A stretch of 6,794 bases of DNA from Zhenpiania hominis (lineage in GTDB: Bacteria; Bacillota; Clostridia; Peptostreptococcales; Anaerovoracaceae), in contig NZ_JACRYT010000038.1 of the NCBI RefSeq assembly GCF_014333425.1, forward strand, positions 1 to 6,794. The letters are read 5' to 3'. Below the pieces are notes generated by a model. The model was not told where the DNA came from, ran no database searches, and saw nothing but the letters and a program-made list of their open reading frames with translations. Below, in pieces: positions 1-5,052 of the stretch. Within the stretch, counting starts at the first letter, position 1; the number at the start of each line of letters is the position of its first letter. Position numbers and translations under genes: made by a program.

Positions 1-119
1 AACGCCCTCACAGGGTACTCACGCCCCAACTTCGAGCCGGAGCCGACCACCCGAAAACCCTGCAAAATCCCCTGCATTTGCGGCTCCTTGATGGTGGAGG
101 TAAACTTATTCCAAATCTG
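1..119. repeat. Terminal overlap, copy 1 (circular molecule)
   Basis: Bases 1-119 are identical to 6676-6794 by direct comparison. The rep reading frame runs through the junction without a break when the copies are merged, so this is a linearisation overlap of a circle of about 6675 bp rather than a biological terminal repeat. Confidence 0.95.
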
Positions 120-698
120 CCGGGTAAGGGCATATTTCAGCTCTTTCAAGCATTTTTGGTTGTGCGGGTACATAGGCACCGGCTCTTTCAGCACATAATA
201 CAGGTGAAGCCCCGTCCCGCTGTTTACAACAAAGGTTGCCTGGGGCAGAATATCCTTGTTCATCTGGTGCAGCGTGTCCCGAAGCTGTGGCATACCCACC
301 CCGTCCAGGTCAAAGACCAGGGCATAGAGATACCGGGCATTTTTGCCGCACCGCCGCCGTCCAAAATAGGAGATAGGGGACATAATCGTGAAATCGGTGT
401 CTTGCAGCTCCCGCAGCTCGTCCAGCTCGTCAGTAATGGTACAGCGTTTCGCTTTACCGTCCCCCTCAATCTGCAGGGCAATACCAGTAGCCTTGTCAAC
501 CTCACCTTTCGGCACCGTCACCGCGATCCCGTTTCCCTTCCTGTCCTCAAAATGACCCTTCCTCTCGAAAGATCCTTTCGGGAAGATCTCACGATAAAAC
601 TCATACGGCTCCACCGGCTCCAAAAACTTCCCTAAATGCTCGTTCTTTTCCCTATAAAGTTCCCGCAGCCGTTCCAGTGCTGCTTGCTGATCCGCCAT
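1..698 (-). CDS. Plasmid replication protein, AEP primase-like (N-terminal part; continues at 6675)
   Basis: This is the 5' part of the rep gene. The ATG at 698 has an AGAGG ribosome site about 8 nt upstream. The frame stays open to base 1 and, on the circle, continues at 6675 to the stop at 5844, giving 509 aa. Visible motifs match archaeo-eukaryotic primase (prim-pol) domains: VFDLDG (residues ~128-133) as the metal-binding hhhDhD motif, SGTGLHLYY (~160-168) as the sxH-type motif, and FRVVGSGSK (~215-223) resembling the third-motif region. From family knowledge, such proteins prime or initiate replication of small plasmids. No rolling-circle Rep motifs are visible. It lies downstream of the repeat-rich candidate origin, as expected for a Rep. 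Confidence is high that this is one gene with 5844-6794, and moderate for the exact Rep family. Confidence 0.85.
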   Translation of the reverse strand, partial: MADQQAALERLRELYREKNEHLGKFLEPVEPYEFYREIFPKGSFERKGHFEDRKGNGIAVTVPKGEVDKATGIALQIEGDGKAKRCTITDELDELRELQDTDFTIMSPISYFGRRRCGKNARYLYALVFDLDGVGMPQLRDTLHQMNKDILPQATFVVNSGTGLHLYYVLKEPVPMYPHNQKCLKELKYALTRQIWNKFTSTIKEPQMQGILQGFRVVGSGSKLGREYPVRA

Positions 699-734
699 TC
701 CTTACACCTCTTTTCGTACATTCTGCAAACCCAC

Positions 735-808
735 AGGGGGAAAAGGGGGAGCCAAAGAGCGGCCCCTTCGGGGCCTTAAAGAGAAAGTCACCTCCCCCTT
801 TTCCCCCT
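735..808. repeat. Long inverted repeat with inner GC hairpin in rep leader
   Basis: The arms 735-751 (AGGGGGAAAAGGGGGAG) and 792-808 are perfect 17-bp reverse complements. Inside lies a second perfect hairpin, GGCCCC (761-766), TTC loop, GGGGCC (770-775). In the rep transcript the structure ends about 36 nt before the start codon. It could be a leader structure, an attenuator-like element or part of the origin. No T-run follows, so it is not a classic terminator. Confidence 0.8.
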
Positions 809-833
809 CGCTCTGGGGCATGGAAATGATGGA

Positions 834-848
834 AAACCTTTCAGGTTT
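834..848. repeat. Short perfect hairpin with TTC loop
   Basis: AAACCT (834-839), TTC, AGGTTT (843-848). It shares the TTC loop of the nearby GGCCCC hairpin at 761-775. Function unknown; it may be part of the folded rep leader. Confidence 0.45.
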
Positions 849-946
849 ACCACATTCCCACACCCCGCCGCTCACCCCCATAACCCCCTCCGACTTTCTC
901 CCTGTCCGAGAGAGAATATTTTATTATTTTTTCCCTGGCCTAAAGG

Positions 947-990
947 CCATAGGGGGGCATATATTATCAATATATTTTATTCCCTATTTT
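947..990. repeat. 44-bp direct repeat, copy 1
   Basis: Identical to 1025-1068 over 44 bases, with a 78-bp period. Each copy has a nested dyad: an outer ATAGGG and CCCTAT pair and an inner ATATATT-ATC-AATATAT. The copy is G-rich at its left end and AT-rich after it, suggesting a protein-binding or unwinding element. It is preceded by a small TGGCC-TAAA-GGCCA hairpin (937-950). Confidence 0.85.
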
Positions 991-1024
991 ACGACACGCT
1001 AACTTCCTGCTATCCCCTGTACCC

Positions 1025-1068
1025 CCATAGGGGGGCATATATTATCAATATATTTTATTCCCTATTTT
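1025..1068. repeat. 44-bp direct repeat, copy 2
   Basis: Perfect second copy of 947-990. Here the G-run also pairs with the preceding C-run (CCCCC-ATA-GGGGG, 1022-1034). A degenerate half-copy of the AT-rich part is visible around 914-936 (GAATATTTTATT, then TTTCCCT). Confidence 0.85.
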
Positions 1069-1075
1069 TACTGTT

Positions 1076-1104
1076 ATTATAGCCTGTCCGGGCGGCTCTT
1101 GCCA
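1076..1104 (-). promoter_or_regulatory. Possible rep promoter
   Basis: On the minus strand a perfect TATAAT lies at 1081-1076. At 17-nt spacing upstream is TGGCAA (1104-1099), a weak -35. It would transcribe the 44-bp repeats and the leader before reaching rep about 375 nt later. The poor -35 keeps confidence low. Confidence 0.3.
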
Positions 1105-1120
1105 GGCCCCCTGACAGGCT
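1081..1120. repeat. Inverted repeat between relaxase end and rep leader
   Basis: AGCCTGTC (1081-1088) and GACAGGCT (1113-1120) are perfect 8-bp arms around a GC-rich 24-nt loop. On the plus strand it is followed by TTCTTTT, like a weak terminator facing the relaxase; on the minus strand no T-run follows. It begins four bases after the relaxase stop codon and its left arm touches the TATAAT box, so it could be a transcript 3' end or a protein site. Confidence 0.5.
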
Positions 1121-1124
1121 TCTT

Positions 1125-2351
1125 TTACAGCTCCATACCACCCCAGGTGTGGCTCCGTTCCTGCTCTCTTTCCGGCTGCTGCACTTCTGGCACAGGTAGC
1201 AGCTCACGCGCCTTTTCGACCAGGGGCCGGAACTGCTCTGGCAAGTGCCGATCCAGGAAATCCAGCACCGCCCCGATCCCTTCCTGGAGCCGCGCCGAAA
1301 ACCCGCGCGCCCGGCTCAAATCTTCTTCCAGGTATTCCACCTGCACTTTGAGCTGCCGGTTTTCATTTTCAAGCCGCTGCCGCTCCTGGGCCTCCTTCAG
1401 CTTTTCTTTCGTCGAGGGGATTTTCTGCTGAAGCTGTTGGTTTTCTACCTTCAGCTCCCGCACCTTCTGCTCTGCCGCCGCGCCCCGGATCACCGCCGCC
1501 TTCAGCTCCTTCACCTGCTCCACCGTCACGCCCTTGACGGCCCCTGTCAGCGTCTTTTCCGGCTGTATTGCGTCCAAATCGGGCTTGACCTTCTCCACCG
1601 CTTTCAGCAGCTTCACATTCCCTTGCAGGGCCTTTCTCTGCTTTTCCAGGGCCGCGATCTCCTGCTCTGCCGCTGTCACCTGTTCCTGGATAGCTTCAAG
1701 CCGCTGGGCCGCTGCTCTGTACTCTGGCAGCTCCATATGAGGCCGACCACCGCCCAAGCTGATAATCTCAAACTCGTGCGCCTGGGCGATTTCCGTTAGG
1801 GATTCTTTCTCCCGTTCCATCCAGGCTTTCCATTCCGTCTGCTTCCGGCCCAGCCCTTCAAATCCCTGCTGCTTTAACGCTTGTTTCATTGATACCCGCG
1901 TCGAAAGGCCCCGGCTCTGCTCCGTTGCCACCGGCACGAAGTCCACATGGAGGTGGGGCGTGGCCTCGTCCATGTGCAGCACCATATTAAACACCCGCAG
2001 ATGAGGGTTGCGCTCCTGGAAGGACTCTGCAAACTCTTTGAGAGCTGCCGCCGCCCGTTCCCCTCCAGGGGAGCCGCACCCGCAGTCTGTCAAGTTGCCG
2101 ATCTGGAAGATAGCCTCGTGAAATAGCTTTTCCTGCTTGCTCTGCCGGATATGCTCATAGTAGTCTGGTATCTTGTCCCTGGTCTTTTTCTTTTTGGCAT
2201 TGTAGGCAGCCAGGGCTTCATCGAAAAGTTCGTGGTACACCTTTTTCAAATCCTCGTTGCAAAAGGTGACATTCTGCTCCGACCTGCTCCGGTCTACATT
2301 CGCCGCTGAAAAGCTCCTGTTGTTGTGCCGGATACTTCCCCGGCCCGTCAT
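1125..2351 (-). CDS. mobV: MobV-type (Pre/Mob) relaxase
   Basis: Conjugative relaxase / plasmid recombination enzyme, 408 aa, expected to nick oriT and lead one strand into a recipient using a helper conjugation apparatus. The N-terminus has SIRHNNRSFSAANVDRSR (residues 6-23). The key signature is HMDEATPHLH (126-135), the metal-coordinating HxDExxPHxH motif of the MobV/Pre family. From about residue 200 to 350 the protein is rich in E, K, Q and L, a long predicted coiled coil, with a proline-containing tail. Length fits the family (about 400-500 aa). The start is uncertain: ATG 2351 has only a weak upstream CGGGA, while a better AGGAAAGGG lies about 30 nt upstream, and the frame stays open upstream without an obvious ATG/GTG/TTG. 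It has its own candidate promoter and oriT region upstream. Confidence 0.88.
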   Translation of the reverse strand: MTGRGSIRHNNRSFSAANVDRSRSEQNVTFCNEDLKKVYHELFDEALAAYNAKKKKTRDKIPDYYEHIRQSKQEKLFHEAIFQIGNLTDCGCGSPGGERAAAALKEFAESFQERNPHLRVFNMVLHMDEATPHLHVDFVPVATEQSRGLSTRVSMKQALKQQGFEGLGRKQTEWKAWMEREKESLTEIAQAHEFEIISLGGGRPHMELPEYRAAAQRLEAIQEQVTAAEQEIAALEKQRKALQGNVKLLKAVEKVKPDLDAIQPEKTLTGAVKGVTVEQVKELKAAVIRGAAAEQKVRELKVENQQLQQKIPSTKEKLKEAQERQRLENENRQLKVQVEYLEEDLSRARGFSARLQEGIGAVLDFLDRHLPEQFRPLVEKARELLPVPEVQQPEREQERSHTWGGMEL

Positions 2352-2420
2352 TCCCGAAATGGTTGTACCTATAAAATCACCCGTCCCTTTCCTGCAAAAA
2401 GCCCATATCCTACTATTCCT

Positions 2421-2449
2421 ATTTTACCATAACTGGCCGCAGGCCACAA
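2421..2449 (-). promoter_or_regulatory. Possible relaxase promoter
   Basis: On the minus strand, TTGTGG (2449-2444) is separated by 17 nt from TAAAAT (2426-2421), preceded by TGG as in extended -10 promoters. It lies about 70 nt upstream of the relaxase start and next to the oriT hairpins, allowing relaxase binding there to repress its own gene. Confidence 0.4.
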
Positions 2450-2456
2450 CCTCTTT

Positions 2457-2480
2457 GTTACTTTCTTGTGAGAAAGTAAC
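2457..2480. repeat. Perfect 10-bp-arm hairpin (oriT candidate, IR1)
   Basis: GTTACTTTCT (2457-2466), loop TGTG, AGAAAGTAAC (2471-2480). The ACTTT...AAAGT core recalls the inverted repeat next to the nick in the pMV158-type MobV oriT (recalled family knowledge, not aligned here). The last base is shared with the next inverted repeat. Confidence 0.8.
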
Positions 2481-2539
2481 GCAAAGGCACTTTCACACCA
2501 CCGCCCCTTTGGGGCTGGCAGTATGAAAGTGCCTTTGCG
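2480..2539. repeat. Perfect 16-bp-arm inverted repeat with inner hairpin (IR2)
   Basis: CGCAAAGGCACTTTCA (2480-2495) pairs perfectly with 2524-2539. The 28-nt interior contains GCCCC-TTT-GGGGC (2503-2515). The nested layout, long outer arms plus a small GC hairpin, mirrors the element at 735-808. It lies between the SdpI-like gene and the relaxase and may be part of oriT or a transcript barrier. Confidence 0.8.
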
Positions 2540-2590
2540 CCCTGCCGGGGGCTACAAGAGTCGGTAGCTCGCTGCTGCTTTTATACTAAG

Positions 2591-2950
2591 TTAGAATTTA
2601 TCATCCAAAAATTTGTTTTTTATTCCTGTTTCAGTTTTGTAAAACCCAAAAAACAGAAATATAATTCCAACGGCTACTCCTGCAAATACGGTAGACTGTG
2701 CGGAAATATTAAGAAAAAGTAAGGATATACACAAAACGATTTCTACCAAACCTAATGTTTTGCCAATACCAATAAAAATATTAGGCGCTATGCTTTGTGC
2801 ATAATCCCAATGCTCTTGTGACTTTCGTGAGGAAGGTGTGTTGTACCCGTTGCCAGAGTTCATATCTTTTACAGGGTGCTTCTTTAATATATATCCCACA
2901 AAAATCATCACGAACGGTATTACGAAATTCAATATAAGTAATCCATACAT
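2591..2950 (-). CDS. SdpI-like integral membrane protein
   Basis: 119-aa membrane protein with three apparent hydrophobic segments (~3-22, ~58-81, ~87-104) and a conserved-looking block GYNTPSSRKSQEHWDYAQ (35-52). The block resembles the GYRT..S...e.W..A signature of the SdpI/YhfL family, whose Bacillus member gives immunity to the SdpC killing factor. No SdpC-like toxin gene is on this plasmid, so this would be an orphan immunity-like protein. The ATG at 2950 has a good GAGGAG site 8 nt upstream. It follows the methyltransferase fusion by 35 nt, across a linker nearly matching the one before that gene. It is AT-rich (23 G/C in 60 at 2641-2700). Family call moderate; function inferred. Confidence 0.7.
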   Translation of the reverse strand: MYGLLILNFVIPFVMIFVGYILKKHPVKDMNSGNGYNTPSSRKSQEHWDYAQSIAPNIFIGIGKTLGLVEIVLCISLLFLNISAQSTVFAGVAVGIIFLFFGFYKTETGIKNKFLDDKF

Positions 2951-2988
2951 AAGAACATCTCCTCAAATTAGGATTTGACTATCTCTTA
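2951..2988 (-). repeat. Intergenic linker repeat, copy A
   Basis: Read on the minus strand, it starts with GTTAAGAGA, whose TAA is the stop of the fusion gene. It then has the dyad TCAAAT-CCTA-ATTTGA (2978-2963), then GAGGAG and the ATG of the SdpI-like gene. It aligns with linker copy B (4261-4300) at about 32 of 40 positions with one 2-nt gap (hand alignment). Confidence 0.65.
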
Positions 2989-4260
2989 ACACGCGCCCCC
3001 CGCGACTTCGCCGCGGCACGTTGCCGCCGCGCGTTGGCGCACGGCTTCGTAGAACATGACTGTGGCGGCGCAGGCCACGTTGAAGGAACTGGCCGAGCCG
3101 CGCGGATTCATCGGAATCGTCGCGAGCACGTCGCTGCGCTCCTTGTAAATGCGGCGCAGGCCCTCGGTCTCGTTGCCGATCAGCAGCATCGTCGGCTTTG
3201 TGAAGTCCACTTCCGAAAGCGTCTTTTCGTGGTGCGCCGTCGTGCCCACCACCTGAAAGCCCGGGTAGCGCGCCTTCAGCGCGTCGATCAACGCAAAAAC
3301 CGAGTCGTTGTCCGACATGCGGACCGCCGGCACGCAAAAGAACGAGCCCATCGTCGAGGAAACGACGTCCGGGTCGTACAGGTCCACGCCGTGCCCGGTC
3401 AGGATCAGCCCCTCCACGCCGAGCGCGTCGCAGGAGCGCAGGATCGTGCCGAGATTGCCGTGGTTCGAGGGGCGGTCGAACAGCGCGATCAGCGGGTTTT
3501 CCGAAAGCGGGATGCGCGAAAAATCGTCGTCCCGCATTTTGACGACCGCCAGCAGCTCCGAGGTGTCCGCCTTGCCGCTGAGCGCCGCGAGCAGATCGCC
3601 GCGCAGCGCGTAGTTGACCTGCGTGCGCACCGCGGCGAGCTTGTCCCTGGCCCAGTCCGAGAGCTTCCGGTCGCCGTCGTAGAGGAACGACACGATCTCC
3701 CAGCCGTTTTCGACGGCGTTGTTGATGTTTCGCACGCCCTCGACGAAGAATTCCCCGTACTTGTACCGCTTGTTGCGGTTGGTCTTCAGCACCTCAAATT
3801 TCTGGTATGTCGCGCTGCGCGTGTAAACGCGTTCCGTTTTAACTCGTTTTGATAAATGAAGTTCATTATCATCTACATATCCAAGTTTATTATATACAGT
3901 TTGTGCAACAAGATTTTCTTGTCCTGTTAGAAGTTCATATTGGTGAAGTGGATAATTCTTACTACAATAAGCCTCTGCAAAAGTAATCATCTCACTCGCT
4001 AAGCCTCTTTTTCTGTATGCTGGTTTAACATACACTTCTGTAATTTCAGGCATATATTCATCATAGCAGAACGATTTTTTAAGCTGAACACAAACAAATC
4101 CAACTAACATATCATCTTCATCAGCAACGATAACAACTTCCTGTTTATTATTCATAAGGGAATTTCTAATATTGTCTATGCTTGTTTCGCTCTCACCATT
4201 AAATTCATCATTTAAGATGTTTAATTGCTCTGCATCATTTACTGTTGCAATTCTTACCAT
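2986..4260 (-). CDS. GNAT acetyltransferase fused to SpoU/TrmH RNA 2'-O-methyltransferase
   Basis: Single 424-aa frame with two enzymes. Residues 1-140 are a GNAT acetyltransferase: EITEVYVKPAYRKRGLASEM (72-91) has the acetyl-CoA-binding RxxGxA-type loop, and VYNKLGYVDDNELHLSK (122-138) is a typical GNAT end. Residues ~144-410 are a SpoU-class methyltransferase: substrate-binding part (FFVEGVRNINNAV, 171-183), motif 1 DRPSNHGNLGTILRSCDALG (262-281), motif 2 LLIGNETEGL (359-368), motif 3 IPMNPRGSASSFNVACAA (382-399), a knotted SAM site. Such enzymes 2'-O-methylate rRNA or tRNA; the target is unknown. The ATG at 4260 has GAGGTG 5 nt upstream. G/C is 18/60 at 4021-4080 but 41/60 at 3421-3480, so the halves differ in origin. 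No internal ATG could start the methyltransferase alone. A resistance role is possible but only inferred. Confidence 0.85.
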   Translation of the reverse strand: MVRIATVNDAEQLNILNDEFNGESETSIDNIRNSLMNNKQEVVIVADEDDMLVGFVCVQLKKSFCYDEYMPEITEVYVKPAYRKRGLASEMITFAEAYCSKNYPLHQYELLTGQENLVAQTVYNKLGYVDDNELHLSKRVKTERVYTRSATYQKFEVLKTNRNKRYKYGEFFVEGVRNINNAVENGWEIVSFLYDGDRKLSDWARDKLAAVRTQVNYALRGDLLAALSGKADTSELLAVVKMRDDDFSRIPLSENPLIALFDRPSNHGNLGTILRSCDALGVEGLILTGHGVDLYDPDVVSSTMGSFFCVPAVRMSDNDSVFALIDALKARYPGFQVVGTTAHHEKTLSEVDFTKPTMLLIGNETEGLRRIYKERSDVLATIPMNPRGSASSFNVACAATVMFYEAVRQRAAATCRGEVAGGAC

Positions 4261-4300
4261 AATTACACCTCATCAAATTCCGATTTGTCAAGTTCTCTTA
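4261..4300 (-). repeat. Intergenic linker repeat, copy B
   Basis: Read on the minus strand: GTTAAGAGA (its TAA ends the par-like gene), then TTGACAAAT-CGGA-ATTTGA, GAGGTG and the ATG of the fusion gene. The CAAAT/ATTTG dyad occupies 4274-4287. It is homologous to copy A at 2951-2988, including its position between a stop codon and the next start. Confidence 0.65.
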
Positions 4301-4789
4301 ACCTCGAAACAACTTGCTAAACCAGCCCCGTTTTTGCTCCGGCGCCTGGTCCTGCTGATCCGCTCCGGCCTCCCCGGTAAGAAGCTGCTGCTGGATCGTC
4401 CCCGCGTGAAGAGCCTGGGCCGCTGCCGCCGTCTGCTGGGCAGCGGCCAGCGCATCAGTGAGCCGAGTAATGGTCTGAGCCTGCTGCTCGATCTGCCGGT
4501 CTTTCACTTCAAGCTGCCCTTGCAGTGTGTCGATGGTGGCCTGTAAAACGCAAACCAAATCGCCAACTTCACGGTTTTCGGTTTGCGTTTTAGTTTGCGA
4601 TTGGTTTTCGATTTCAGTTTGCGTTTTTTCAAAAAAAGCCTGTTTTATCAAAGCTTCCTGGTGTTCATCAATCGCAAACTGGTTTCCGTTTTTTCGCAAA
4701 CTTGATCGCAAACCCAGGTTTTCGATTTGTTTACTTACCGCTGTCTTTGATACCCCTATCTCGTCGGCTATCTGCCGGATCGTTTTCAT
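4298..4789 (-). CDS. DUF536 / pSK1-Par-like plasmid segregation protein
   Basis: 163-aa protein with an N-terminal helix-turn-helix (MKTIRQIADEIGVSKTAVSK, 1-20, followed by LGLRSSLRKNGNQFAID), a Q/T/E-rich linker (55-75), a predicted coiled coil (~76-135) and a short basic aromatic tail RGWFSKLFRG. This layout matches DUF536 proteins, including Par of staphylococcal plasmid pSK1, which alone stabilises plasmid inheritance by binding centromere-like repeats. The start is ATG 4789, overlapping the previous stop as ATGA, which implies translational coupling; an ATG at 4816 in the same frame is less likely. The tail could contact membrane or partner (inference). The gene carries an unusual heptamer array in its own DNA (4549-4713). 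A role in replication copy control is the main alternative. Confidence 0.75.
   Translation of the reverse strand: MKTIRQIADEIGVSKTAVSKQIENLGLRSSLRKNGNQFAIDEHQEALIKQAFFEKTQTEIENQSQTKTQTENREVGDLVCVLQATIDTLQGQLEVKDRQIEQQAQTITRLTDALAAAQQTAAAAQALHAGTIQQQLLTGEAGADQQDQAPEQKRGWFSKLFRG
4549..4713. repeat. Heptamer array GTTTGCG/CGCAAAC inside par-like gene
   Basis: Seven exact copies: CGCAAAC on the plus strand at 4549, 4673, 4695 and 4707; GTTTGCG at 4581, 4593 and 4617. All fit the 10-mer R-GTTTGCG-WW. One-mismatch relatives lie at 4561 (CGCCAAC) and 4574, 4604 and 4718 (GTTTTCG). I saw no copy elsewhere in the window. They fall in all three codon phases and encode different residues (LR, FA, TQT, SQT, VCV), so the constraint looks like DNA, not protein. 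Candidate binding sites for the Par-like protein. Confidence 0.7.
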
Positions 4790-5034
4790 ACTTTCACGAA
4801 CAGGCCCACAGGACACACACCCTTAAACCCAGGCGTAGATATGTACCAGCAAGCAGGGCCTGTCGGCTCCCAGGCTACTTCAAGGGTAATCTCGTGCCAG
4901 CCATCTGGAAACAAAGCTGTAAATCCCTCTCCTGCGTGTATGCCGCGCCCTTCCAGGAGCAGACGAGGGTGCGGATCATCGTCTGCCGGATCGGGAAGCT
5001 GTATCTGCGCGATCCTCTCTTTATCCCAGCTCAT
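4786..5034 (-). CDS. Small conserved-looking hypothetical protein (DUF5348-like?)
   Basis: 82-aa protein of unknown function. It is proline- and tryptophan-rich with LEGRGIHAGEGFTALFPDGW (28-47) and WYISTPGFKGVCPVGLFVKV at the end (63-82), looking like a compact beta-rich fold; no signal peptide or membrane segment. It vaguely recalls small DUF5348-type proteins of clostridial mobile elements (a G-W-W-Y pattern ending in G-PVGL), which I cannot confirm. The start ATG 5034 has a very strong AAGGAGG site 8 nt upstream. It begins 18 nt after the toxin stop and its stop overlaps the par-like start (ATGA), so it is probably co-translated with that gene and may act with it in maintenance. Confidence 0.7.
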   Translation of the reverse strand: MSWDKERIAQIQLPDPADDDPHPRLLLEGRGIHAGEGFTALFPDGWHEITLEVAWEPTGPACWYISTPGFKGVCPVGLFVKV

Positions 5035-5052
5035 AGACCTTTCCTCCTTCCC

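Larger units (their letters stand above)
699..1124. other. Non-coding control region, candidate replication origin / rep leader
   Basis: No convincing gene lies in these 426 bases. They contain, from rep outward: a 17-bp-arm inverted repeat enclosing a GC hairpin (735-808), a small AAACCT/AGGTTT hairpin (834-848), a C-rich stretch (about 850-900), an AT-rich stretch starting near 914, two perfect 44-bp direct repeats (947-990 and 1025-1068), a TATAAT box for the rep direction (1076-1081) and an 8-bp-arm inverted repeat (1081-1120). Direct repeats, AT-rich DNA and a position just upstream of rep fit an origin plus rep leader. This is inferred from architecture; no known origin sequence was recognised. 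Confidence 0.5.
2352..2590. other. Candidate oriT region upstream of relaxase
   Basis: Non-coding 239 bases between the SdpI-like gene and the relaxase start. It contains two adjacent perfect inverted repeats (2457-2480 and 2480-2539), a small GCTAC...GTAGC dyad (2551-2568) and a candidate relaxase promoter. MobV-family oriTs usually lie just upstream of mob and carry such hairpins near the nick. I cannot name the nick site; oriT is inferred from position and structure. Confidence 0.5.

Noticed and set aside
1..119. Biological long terminal repeat or transposon ends
   Set aside because: The direct copies sit inside the rep coding frame, which joins perfectly when the copies are merged, so a circular molecule explains them.
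78..635. 185-aa open frame on the plus strand
   Set aside because: It is antisense to rep, whose minus-strand frame carries primase motifs and continues across the circular junction.
820..1002. Possible 60-aa gene in the control region
   Set aside because: No ribosome site, proline-rich nonsense followed by translation of the direct repeat, and the opposite strand to all other genes.
699..1124. Rolling-circle double-strand origin
   Set aside because: The Rep shows primase-like motifs and no rolling-circle HUH or catalytic Tyr motif, and I recognised no known nick sequence.
1245..1799. 184-aa open frame on the plus strand
   Set aside because: Antisense to the relaxase coiled coil; the L/F/R-rich protein reflects reverse complements of the E/K/Q/L codons.
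3034..3852. Long 272-aa open frame on the plus strand
   Set aside because: It is antisense to the GC-rich methyltransferase domain; its R/H/V-rich protein has no recognisable motif, while the minus frame has three SpoU motifs.
4261..4290. TTGACA/TGTAAT promoter within linker B
   Set aside because: The putative -10 box would touch the start codon (TGTAATTATG), leaving no room for a leader, and linker A lacks the -35.
4549..4713. CRISPR array or simple tandem repeat
   Set aside because: Units are only 7-10 bp, occur in both orientations with irregular spacing, and lie within a coding frame.
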